Below are positions 21,530 to 29,904 of a DNA stretch of 64,000 nucleotides, piece by piece. Positions within the stretch are counted from its first letter, which is position 1; every line of letters begins with the position of its first letter. The notes under the pieces were generated by a model that was given only the letters and a program-made list of their open reading frames with translations, did not search any database and was not told the origin of the DNA. The DNA comes from Argyresthia goedartella (taxonomy: Eukaryota; Arthropoda; Insecta; Lepidoptera; Argyresthiidae). Made by a program: the position numbers and the translations under genes. Location: positions 24,631,201 through 24,695,200 of the forward strand of contig OX463835.1 of assembly GCA_949825045.1 (NCBI GenBank). Reading direction: 5' to 3'.

Positions 21530-23930
21530 AAAATTAATATCCAAAGCGTTCTACCTAAAAAGGAAATATTAGAGTTGACCTTATCTGAGTTGTCGGAATC
21601 TGGTATGAAACCCGACATTCTATGTCTAACCGAAACTTTTGTCGAATCTGGAAGTGAGAGTAAGACTGTGTGGCTATGAACTAGCAGCAAACTTTTCCAG
21701 AAACAAAAAAAGGGGCGGCTCCTGCATTCTGGTAAAAAGTGGAATGATTTATAAAAAAATAAAAAACATTGATAATCTTGCTCTACCTAATATTTTTGAA
21801 TGTTGTAGTATCCATCTATATCATTATAACACCATAATTGTGTGCATCTATAGAACATCAGAGGTTGAAATATTTATGGACCGTCTAGAATTATTGCTTT
21901 AAACTTTAAAACTTAAATATAAAAACAAGGAAATTATAATAGCTGGTGACATTAATATAAATATTCTTAAGCATGACATTATAACTAGAAATTTAACTGA
22001 CATTATTAATACTAACAATTTGATATTTCATATTACAGAACCAACTAGACAAGCATCATGCATTGACCATATAATTAGCAATATAGAGTGTGCCGTAGGA
22101 ACAATCATACCCCTGGGGTTGTTAGATCACAAAACAGCACAACTACTAACGATTCCTGTCAGTAATAAGAAAATACTACCAAAGGCGACATTAAAATTTA
22201 AAAGAGATTATTCAAATGAAAATGTTATAAAATTTTATGACTGCATTAGCTCATTACCTTTCTCAGAGGTGTATGAGGAAAGTGACCTAAACAAAGCGTT
22301 CAATATTTTTCATGAATTGTTCTGCTTATTTTATGACCTTTGTTTTCCCATCATCAGAATCAAAAGAAACACACAAGGAAAACCAAAATGGGTGTCTAAA
22401 GGACTTAAAGTAAGCTGTAAAACAAAGAGATCTCTTAGGTTTGCATTTTACAAAAACAAAACGGAATATAACAAAATAAAATACCAACAATTCTCAAAAC
22501 TATTAAAAAAAATATAATATCCCAGCAGCAAGCAAACAATAAATATGTGAATAATAGCAAAAACAATAGAGCATCCTGGAATGTGGTAAAAATGAATCGG
22601 GAAATAATCAAAACTTACCACATTTTATACAAGGTTTTAGTCATGAGGGCAAAGTTTTCAAAGAACCATTAGAAATAGCAAATACATTTAACGAGTATTT
22701 TATAAAAATCTCGAATAAAGTAAATCATGACCTAATTCCGACAGGTGGTGGATATAGAACTCACCAGAGTATCTTCCTGAATCCGTATGACAGTATAAAC
22801 GTGAGGAAACTGGTTATGTCCTTAAATAATACTAATTCAGAAGGATATGACGGTATATCTGTTGCAGGCAATTTGTATGATTCAGCATTTTACAAACGGC
22901 GTAGTCCGTTTACAAACGCGCGCTGCTCTGTAATATGCCGAAGGCAAATTGACACTCCTTTATGTTTTTAGTATATTTTGTTGTTCTTACATGTTCAACC
23001 TAACACGAAGGATAAACGAGGCTTCGCTTCGCTCACCCTCTTTACCCTTCACCTAAGCTACCGCAGCGTTTTGCCCTGAGAATTTGCTATTTTAATTTCA
23101 ATTTGCAATAAACAAATTCGGAGTCCCTCAGGGCAGTGTTCTCGGGCCCTTCCTATTTTTACTCTATATTAATGACCTACCCGATGTTACAAATCAAAAC
23201 TGTATCTTATTTGCGGACAATATATTAATAAACGTAACGCGTGCAATAGATGATGATATTTCTTTTCATGAGTCTGACATCAATGCCGCAATTATAAGTA
23301 TAGTTCAATGGCTACATAATAATAATTTACAGGTTAATTTAAGTAAAACAATGTACATTAATTTTAATAATTTTGAAAAATTCAAGAGATACATGACGTT
23401 AAATGTAAATTATAATGGACAAATTCTTGAGGAGGCTAATAGTATGACATTATTAGGTATCAATATAGATCGACATTTAAATTGGAAACTCACACTGACA
23501 AAGTTTGCAAGAAAATGAATAGATTTGTATATGTATTAGGTAGACTTCGGAAAACGACGAATAAAAAGATTGCTCTAATTGCTTATCATGGTTATGTGGG
23601 GTCTATACTACGATACGGTCTCGTAATTTGGGGAAACGGCACTGAGATAAATGATGTTTTTATTGCACAAAAAAAATGTGTGCGTGCCATTTTCGGTATG
23701 GCCCCATATGAACCCTGTGTTCATTAAGTTAAATATATTACCCTTACCATGTGTGTACATCCACAAAATTGGAAAATTTGTTAAAACCAACCCACAATTG
23801 TTTATAACGGCTCAGGATAAGTATTTAAGAAACACAAGAAATTCGACTAGGTTGGTGTATATAACCACATCCCAAGAACATTACTGTATCTCAAAAATTG
23901 TTCTGCGATGTGTGTAAAAAAAAATAACAA
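21530..23930 (+). pseudogene. CR1-B ORF2 (endonuclease and reverse transcriptase), decayed and internally deleted
   Basis: The EN is visible as KPDILCLTETFVESGSES (about 21,610), RGGSCILV (about 21,710) and a GDININILKHD segment (about 21,940). The linker LKFKRDYSNENVIKFYD follows. The RT starts with EGYDGISVAG (about 22,840), then conserved RT motifs are absent: a dispersed hairpin repeat and unrelated sequence (about 22,890-23,090) replace them. It resumes with FGVPQGSVLGPFLFLLYIND (about 23,115) and LFADN (catalytic FADD changed to FADN). The C-terminal part (HGYVGSILRYGLVIWGNG, FIAQKKCVRAIFG) and frameshifts run to about 23,930. Non-functional. Confidence 0.72.
22961..23077. repeat. Dispersed hairpin repeat, copy 2
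   Basis: Same block as 2928-3043: TTGTTCTTACATGTTCAA, then the AAGGATAAA..TTTACCCTT foldback with the CTTCGCTTCGCTCA loop, then CACCTAAGCTACCGCAG. Just upstream, TTTACAAACGG..CCGTTTACAAACG (about 22,909-22,937) is another small inverted motif. The repeat sits where the CR1-B RT core should be. Confidence 0.7.
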
Positions 23931-24194
23931 TACCCATAAATATGTTTAAGTCCGAACTGTTTAAATGGTTATTAGTCAAATGATTTACTCTATAGATGCA
24001 TTTCTCAATAATAAATAATAATCAATCATTAAATGTTAATCGATGTATAATTATTAAGTATTTCCTTTTTTGTAAAATATATAAAAATTTGCATGCTAAA
24101 ATTAATAGCTGATAAGGTGTTCTTAAATAATATCCTACCATCTACTTGTACCCTTATCTTAGCAAATAAAAATCTCTATCTCTCTGTCTTTAAT

Positions 24195-24723
24195 AATCTT
24201 TTACTGAACAATAACAAAACTAAATGTATTCGGTTTATACTCCCAAATGTTAAACAAGTCTTGGCTAATGTTAATGTTAAAGGTGAAAATTTTAAAACTG
24301 TAGATAGAACGGTATTGCTAGGAATTACCTTAGATAATAAGCTTCATGGGGCCTACACATAGATAAGCTATCGAAAAAACTCAGTTCCGCAGTTTATGCT
24401 GTCAAAAAATGCATCTTTCTACGGCCGTGAAAACAGCTAGACTAGTTTACTTCAGCTACTTCCATAGCATTATGTCTACCGGCATACTGCTGTGGGGGAA
24501 CACTGCAGACATTGACATAATATTTGTGCTGCAAAAAAGGGCTGTTCGTTCAATATACAATGTGGGTCCCAGAGAGTCACTGCGTTGTAAATTTAAGGAA
24601 ATTAACATTAAGACAGTGCCGTGTCAGTATATTTATAAAAACCAAATGAACGTCCACAAAAATATTGATAAATTTCCTAAGAATAGCGACAGGCACAATT
24701 TCAACACTAGAAATCGGAATTAA
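24195..24723 (+). pseudogene. CR1-A ORF2, C-terminal part
   Basis: Begins NNLLLNNNKTKCIRFILP exactly where the CR1-A frame (WFSAN) left off at 12,786. LLGITLDNKLHG, DKLSKKLSSAVYAVKK and, after a frameshift near 24,355, ARLVYFSYFHSIMSTGILLW and FVLQKRAVRSIYNVGPRES follow. It stops at 24,723. The natural 3' UTR is absent because another element's leader starts at about 24,779. A small palindrome (TAATAAATATGACTATATTTATTA) lies at the junction. Confidence 0.75.
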
Positions 24724-24778
24724 CTAGCTATACCTACATTTGTAATAAATATGACTATATTTATTACAAATATATACT

Positions 24779-25098
24779 TTCCTCTCCTCCGCGGATTCCG
24801 AACAGTTCCGACGTGTGCAAAAGTCGCTCCGCGCGCGAATCCTTTTTAATAACTCAATAAATTGACCCAAGCACCTACCAGTGAATAGTGACTGTGAGAG
24901 TGAGAACTCTGCGCGAAAACAAGCCCGCTACACCGCTAGCTGCTCCTGCGCTGGACTGCAAGCAACGCAAGCCCCGCCCACTCACCAATCACCGGCCGCT
25001 GCTGGAACTACGCGACATCGCACCTATCCGGCTCCAACTACCTAGAAAGAATATTTACCGACGGCCCGCTGCGCGCATTTAGGCCTATAACTAACCTA
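24779..25098 (+). mobile_element. 5' leader of a Jockey-like element
   Basis: The sequence turns abruptly GC-rich (CTCCTCCGCGGATTCC, GTCGCTCCGCGCGCG) and leads to the ORF1 ATG at 25099. GC-rich internal-promoter leaders are usual for Jockey-type elements. No core promoter motif can be fixed by eye. Confidence 0.5.
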
Positions 25099-25564
25099 AT
25101 GATGTCCGCAGACGCAAATTCTCCCGCACCTCAAGAGGAATAACAAGATGACACCCCCGGTTCCAACTCGGAATTGAATGAGGATAAGGGACCCATGGAA
25201 CTGGCATCCGATTGCTCGCCCCCAGCCTTTGTTTTTCATAGAACCAAACGGCAGATAAACAATGAAACTTCACCCTCATCTTTGCAGATGGATGAGTTTA
25301 AGTCTGATATGAAACAACTTATCAAGTCAATAATCTCAGAGCAAAAAAAGGATCTAGAGGTAATTAATAACAATCTTATGGAAATCCAACAAACAAATTC
25401 CAATATTGACTAATCTGTTGGAATACTGACAGCTCAAAACGAAGAATTTTGCAAGGAAATTCAACAGCTTGAGTCACAGGCCAAACAAGACCGTGAGTAC
25501 ATTTCTATTTTGGAGGATAAAGTGGAGGATCTACAGAGAATTTCACGGAAAACAAGTATTGAAC
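25099..25564 (+). pseudogene. Jockey-like ORF1, N-terminal half
   Basis: ATG at 25099 (MMSADANSPAPQEE), then an in-frame TAA at 25141-25143. The same frame continues with ELNEDKGPMELAS, then a basic and coiled-coil segment (DEFKSDMKQLIKSIISEQKK, VINNNLMEIQQTNSNID), a second in-frame TAA at 25411-25413, and more coiled coil (SILEDKVEDLQRISRKTSIE). The frame is cut at 25564 by a 2.1-kb insertion with an 8-bp duplication, and resumes at 27678 with IELKHVPNKTDE. ORF1 of this group is an RNA-binding chaperone that trimerises through its coiled coil. Two nonsense codons make the copy dead. Confidence 0.75.
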
Positions 25565-27677
25565 GATTGAACGAATCGATGCAACCGTATGTGTCGTGAC
25601 GCTAAGCGCCGCCACATATACGAGTGCATCGAGAACTACACTCCTGCTCAGGTGTGGAAGTTTCTATGTACTCTTGGCGTCGGTAAGTCCCGGGATCTGC
25701 CAGTCGGTAATGTCGATCTCAACGGTCTCAATAGATTCTTCTCTGCCCCCCCTGTCGTGATGGACTTTATCGTCAAGGAAGCCACCCTGCGTAGCCTCCG
25801 GTTAAGACCTGCTGCTACTACTTGTCCTTTCGAGTTCAGCCCGGTTGGAGTCGATGCTGTTAGGAAGGCAGTGCTGGCAATTTCTTCTAAAGCTGTTGGA
25901 GATGACAAAATTTGTCCTCGAATGATTAAGAGCGTGCTCGACGAGCTGCTTCCTGCAATCACTCATTTAATTAACTATTCTTTATCAGAGTGTTCCTTTC
26001 CCAAAGTATGGAAGAAGGCACATGTCATCCCTTTGCCTAAAACATCCAATCCTTCCTCCTTCAAAGAGTTTCGTCCCATCTCCATCCTACCGCTCCTTTC
26101 CAAAGTTCTTGAATCCGTTGTCCATACCCAGTTCTCTTCCTATCTATCCAGAAATAATTTGATCAACCGCTTCCAATCCGGCTTCAGGTCAGGTCACAGC
26201 ACCGCAACGGCTTTGTTAAAGGTCACGGATGATATCCAGTTCGCTATGGATAACAAACAGCTTTCTGTGCTAGCACTGCTTGACTTCAGTAGCGCCTTCA
26301 ACTGTGTTGATTTTGACATTCTCACTCAAATATTAAGGTCCCTTAATGTCTCGTCTCGCTCGGCCTGCTGGTTTGACTCTTATCTTAGAGATCGCCAGCA
26401 GCGCATAAGGTCTGAGGAGACCTTTACTGAGTGGTGCGATCTTTTGGCGGGAGTTCCTCAGGGTGGTATTCTTTCCCCTCTCTTATTCTTTGTCTTCATC
26501 AACTCCATCTCCGATGTTATCTCCTCCCCATATCATCTCTATGCTGATGATCTTCAGATTTATCGTCATTTCCTCTTTAGTGATGTAAACCTGGCTATAG
26601 ACACACTGAACGCTGACCTTGAGAACATCAGAACCTGGGCTTTGTCATACGGATTGCTGGTAAACCCCAGTAAGTCCCAGGCGATTATTATAGGTACTAG
26701 ACACTCTTTAAACGTATTACAACAATTGCCCATACCGCCGGTTACCTATGACGGTACTCTAATCCCCTACAGTGACAAGGCCAAAAAACTGGGTGTCATG
26801 TTTGATAGACAACTCTCCTGGACTAACCATGTCAGCGAGGTCAGTAGGCGCGTCTTTGCCACCTTTCACTCACTAAGACGGCTTCAGAACTTTCTGCCCC
26901 ATCAAACAAAAATTACTATTGCTCAATCTCTTCTTCTCCCCTTGATCGATTATGCCGATGTTTGTTGGGCTAGCGTCAACGAAGAGCATCTGTACAGACT
27001 CGAGCGACTTCAAAATCTCGGGATTCGGTTTATCTTCGGACTGCGCAAGTTCGACCACGTCTCGCAGTATCGCAAGGAGTTAAAATGGCTGCCGATCCGT
27101 CTTCGTCGGGACACACACATCCTCACTCTTCTATTCAACATCTTAACCAACCCTCGATACCCTAGCTTTCTCCGTGAGCTTTTTCAATTTCTCCCTTCGG
27201 CTCGTCCATGTAGAACTCACACGAATTCCCTGCTCTCTATACCTCATCACAACACCGTCGCACACAAGCACTGTTTTCGATTGCGGGCGATCACTCTCTG
27301 GAACTCGCTTCCCTGCACTATCAGAGATAGTCCATCTCTGCCCGTCTTTAAGAATCGTTTGAAGGAGCATTATCTTTCTCTATCCTAGATTTGAGCTTTG
27401 TATATATTAGTTTATTTAGGTGTATTTATATTTTTATATAATATTTATGTACTTGTGTATGTAGTGTATCTAGCAGTTAGTTCAATAGTTCAGTAATATA
27501 TGTATGTATCTTATCAGAGCACATAGGTCTATCCTGTATATTAAATTATTCTTATCAACCTTGGGTTTGCTGGAAGAGATCTCTATTTAGAGATAAGCAT
27601 GCCTTTGTAGATGTCCTTTCTGTTTATTATATCTTATGTTGTTTTATGTGCAATAAATATATACGAAATATACGAAA
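25565..27677 (+). mobile_element. Z-family non-LTR element, 5'-truncated copy (Z2)
   Basis: Flanked by TATTGAAC on both sides (25557-25564 and 27678-27685), the product of target-primed insertion. It begins inside ORF2 (between EN and RT) and ends with GTGCAATAAATATATACGAAA. It matches element Z at 53.7-55.8 kb along its full length. The 3' UTR (about 27,560-27,650) carries the family hairpin ATCTCT..AGAGAT after GGGTTTGCTGG. Confidence 0.88.
25589..27388 (+). CDS. Reverse transcriptase of Z2 (ORF2, N-terminally truncated)
   Basis: 599 codons with no internal stop. It starts in the linker before the RT (CRDAKRRHIYECIENYTP). RT motifs in order: FRPISILPLLSKVLESVV (about residue 155), FQSGFRSGHSTATALLKV, LLDFSSAFNCVDFDIL (about 230), GVPQGGILSPLLFFVFINS (about 290) and YADDLQIY (about 320, catalytic Asp pair present), then the thumb and the C-terminal region (LLPLIDYADVCWASVNEEHL, RLQNLGIRFIFGLRK). 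The endonuclease is missing, so it cannot mobilise itself, yet the RT core is fully open. The annotated start is simply the first ATG after the truncation point. Confidence 0.85.
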   Translation: MCRDAKRRHIYECIENYTPAQVWKFLCTLGVGKSRDLPVGNVDLNGLNRFFSAPPVVMDFIVKEATLRSLRLRPAATTCPFEFSPVGVDAVRKAVLAISSKAVGDDKICPRMIKSVLDELLPAITHLINYSLSECSFPKVWKKAHVIPLPKTSNPSSFKEFRPISILPLLSKVLESVVHTQFSSYLSRNNLINRFQSGFRSGHSTATALLKVTDDIQFAMDNKQLSVLALLDFSSAFNCVDFDILTQILRSLNVSSRSACWFDSYLRDRQQRIRSEETFTEWCDLLAGVPQGGILSPLLFFVFINSISDVISSPYHLYADDLQIYRHFLFSDVNLAIDTLNADLENIRTWALSYGLLVNPSKSQAIIIGTRHSLNVLQQLPIPPVTYDGTLIPYSDKAKKLGVMFDRQLSWTNHVSEVSRRVFATFHSLRRLQNFLPHQTKITIAQSLLLPLIDYADVCWASVNEEHLYRLERLQNLGIRFIFGLRKFDHVSQYRKELKWLPIRLRRDTHILTLLFNILTNPRYPSFLRELFQFLPSARPCRTHTNSLLSIPHHNTVAHKHCFRLRAITLWNSLPCTIRDSPSLPVFKNRLKEHYLSLS

Positions 27678-28156
27678 TATTGAACTAAAGCATGTTCCCA
27701 ATAAAACTGATGAGTCTAGAAATGACCTGATAAACATGGTCAAGAGCATGGCTTACTCCATAAATATGAACATCTTTGAGAGAGATATAACGGATATATT
27801 CCGCTTAAAGGGCAAGTCAGACAAATTCAACAACCCGACAATTATTGTAGAATTTGGCTCATCTCTACTAAGAACCAATTTTCTGAAAAAGCAAAGGATT
27901 TCAACATAAAGAACAAATCCAAAATGAAGGCCAAGGACCTTGGCCATATAACTGAAGTTTATACGCCCGTGTTTGTCACTGAACAGCTGACTTCCAAGGG
28001 AGCCCGACTACATTTCCTTGCACGTGACCTGGCCCAAAAATACAAGCATTGCTGGGTCTCTTTCGGACGAGTTTTTTGAGGAAGAATGATACGTCTAAAA
28101 TCATACAAATTCAACACTAAGCGCAGGTTCAAAATCTTCTACAGCAAGAAAAGTGA
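27678..28156 (+). pseudogene. Jockey-like ORF1, C-terminal half
   Basis: Resumes IELKHVPNKTDESRNDLINM with the second copy of the target duplication. VKSMAYSINMNIFERDITDI, PTIIVEFGSSLLRTNFLKK, a frameshift near 27,905, KMKAKDLGHITEVYTPVF and LTSKGARLHFLARDLAQKY complete an RRM-like plus C-terminal domain typical of Jockey/L1-like ORF1. The end (about 28,100-28,156, KNDTSKIIQIQ..AQVQNLLQQEK) contains one more stop. The palindrome's left arm begins inside it at 28,096. Confidence 0.75.
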
Positions 28157-28827
28157 CTATCTTTGTGTAACGATTCTATAATTCGTGTACCGATTTTATA
28201 TTCTCTAAGTAACGAATCTACCTTGATTAAGCTTACTTTTACTATATTTTTTGTTGTAATACAACCACTAAATACTTTTATACTAAGACTATACACTACA
28301 TTTACATCTTATACTAATGATACTCAAAACCCTAAACACAATATAACAAAATAAACTCAATCACAAACACACACAAACACACAGCCCAAATCATACATTC
28401 TTCCTAGCTCACCACCTGGAAACACTCAACCCACCTTGCCTAACTCATGTCCTAAAAACTATAAAAACTTCATGACGAACCTATACATACCTAGTTTAAT
28501 CTATACTAACCTGCCCAAATCAACCAACAAAGATCACCACTTCCAACCACGACCCCTGCTAACACCATCTTACTTAATGGATAATGATCTATATACACTG
28601 CAAGTAATAGACTTTGTGGAAGCAGCAAAATCAGTAAATTGCAGCATAGGCGACCTAGCAACATATAACCTAAATGAAGGTTTAAGGTTTAAGATATTTT
28701 TTTCTCAAAAAGAATACAAATTTCACTTACTTGAGAAACAACACAAATAAATAATTACACAAATAGATTTCTTCCATCGCGCGAGACATTTAAGTAGGGT
28801 AGTCCTTGAAAAATGTAAATATTTATG
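28157..28827 (+). other. Unassigned stretch with open-frame pieces
   Basis: The frames 28163-28354 and 28436-28750 (NSCPKNYKNFMTNLYIPSL, LQVIDFVEAAKSVNCSIGDL) have no family I recognise. In the mirror copy (45586-45924, minus) the first two are fused into one frame. It follows a Jockey ORF1, so it may be a remnant of the ORF1-ORF2 junction, or another element into which X inserted. About 28,751-28,827 is the 3' UTR of element X on the minus strand. Confidence 0.4.
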
Positions 28828-29887
28828 TTAAGAATGTGGTGACTTTGAGATGTATATTTTTAAAAGTTTTTTATAAATTGGTAGTGATCTCGCTTCTTTT
28901 ATAGCTTTCGGTAGTTTTTTATACAGTCGCGCCCCATCTGCAACTATGCTGTTTTTACCGTAGTTTGTCCTGTGGCGTAGTATAACAATGTTATTTGCTT
29001 GTCTAGTCAAACGTTTTCGTAGATCTATCTTTTTTGTGAAAGTAATTTGGGTATGAATGTCTTTTGTAAGGATTTTTCGTATAAGTATGCATGTGTTATA
29101 TTTGTATGTTTGTGATATGTTTAATAATTTTGTTTCTGTATAGATTTTAGTCGTAGTTGTTAAGAAATCGTAGCCAAAGAGAGTTTTAATGACTTTATTT
29201 TGTACAATCTGCAGTGGAACCAGGTTTGTTTTCGCCGCTGCACCCCATATCTTTATTAGGTATTCTATATGGGGTCTTACTAGTGAGTTATAAATGGTGT
29301 AGCGGACACGTTTTGGTAGGCAACGTGAAATACCACGCAAGGCACCCGATAGAGACGTTAATTTACCTTTTACTTTTTCGATGTGAGGCTTCCATGTTAC
29401 ATGACTATCTATAATTAATCCTAAATATTTTTCTTCATTTGTTTTATCTATTGTTACTTGGTTTATGGTAAGAGATTTATGGACTGGTATTGGTTTGTTT
29501 TTAGCAGAAAAAATTAAGTATTTAGTTTTAGACGTATTAATTGTGAGTAAGTTACTGGTGTAGAGTATCTAGATCTTGCTGAGCTCTGTCTATTATCATG
29601 TGGACATCGTTACCGAAGTAAAATAGGCACGTGTCATCTGCGTAGAGAGTGATATCGCCTGTTAAGCAAATATCTTTCATGCTATTTATGTAAATGAGGA
29701 ACAGAAGCGGTCCCAGGACTGATCCTTGCGGCACACCGAAGGAGACAGTCCTAGGCTCGCTTTCGTGCTCATTAATTTTATCCACCTGGCTTCGATCATT
29801 AAGGTATGATTTAAAAATGTCAAAAGCACTGCCAACAATCCCAATGCCTTCCAGTTTAAGCAGAAGTATATCGTGACTAACGGTATC
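28828..29887 (-). pseudogene. Element X ORF2, C-terminal part (left arm)
   Basis: Minus strand. It starts at the Y insertion (FDTVSHDI), then GFGVPQGSVLGPLLFLIYIN (about 29,720) and ITLYADDTCLFYF (catalytic YADD, about 29,650). After a frameshift near 29,555, KYLGLIIDSHVTWKPHIEKV, ISRCLPKRVRYTIYNSLV and HIEYLIKIWGAAAK follow, with a basic C-terminus ending at 28828. A CR1/Jockey-group RT. The rest of the gene lies at 33042-33278 and 39727-40284, separated by Y and by the gypsy element. Confidence 0.78.
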
Positions 29888-29904
29888 AAAAGTAAAAAGG
29901 TAAA

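Larger units (their letters stand above)
12787..24194 (+). mobile_element. CR1-B: second CR1-type element, nested in CR1-A
   Basis: Full-length in layout: a leader from about 12,787; ORF1 with PHD finger, coiled coil and esterase; ORF2 with EN and RT; and an AATAAA plus CTCTATCTCTCTG tail ending at about 24,194. The left flank GTGCCAAT and the right flank AATAATCTT rejoin the CR1-A frame. It is interrupted by a MITE (13296-13674), by a BEL/Pao element (14788-21058) and by a repeat replacing part of the RT (about 22,890-23,090). The 5' boundary is placed where the CR1-A frame ends, and no clear TSD longer than AAT is visible. Confidence 0.7.
3741..24770 (+). mobile_element. CR1-A: host non-LTR element carrying nested insertions
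   Basis: Three coding pieces fit one element: ORF1 (4121-about 5460), ORF2 EN-RT up to 7607, and ORF2 C-terminus from 24195. The 14-bp remnant at 12773-12786 (GGTTTAGTGCCAAT) bridges two insertions. Removing the LTR element (7608-12768 plus one TSD) and CR1-B (12787-24194) restores a continuous reading frame through VVSWFSAN and NLLLNNN, a segment conserved in this group just after YADD. The 5' limit is uncertain (about 3,740). The 3' end is lost near 24,770, where a Jockey-like leader begins. Confidence 0.75.
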
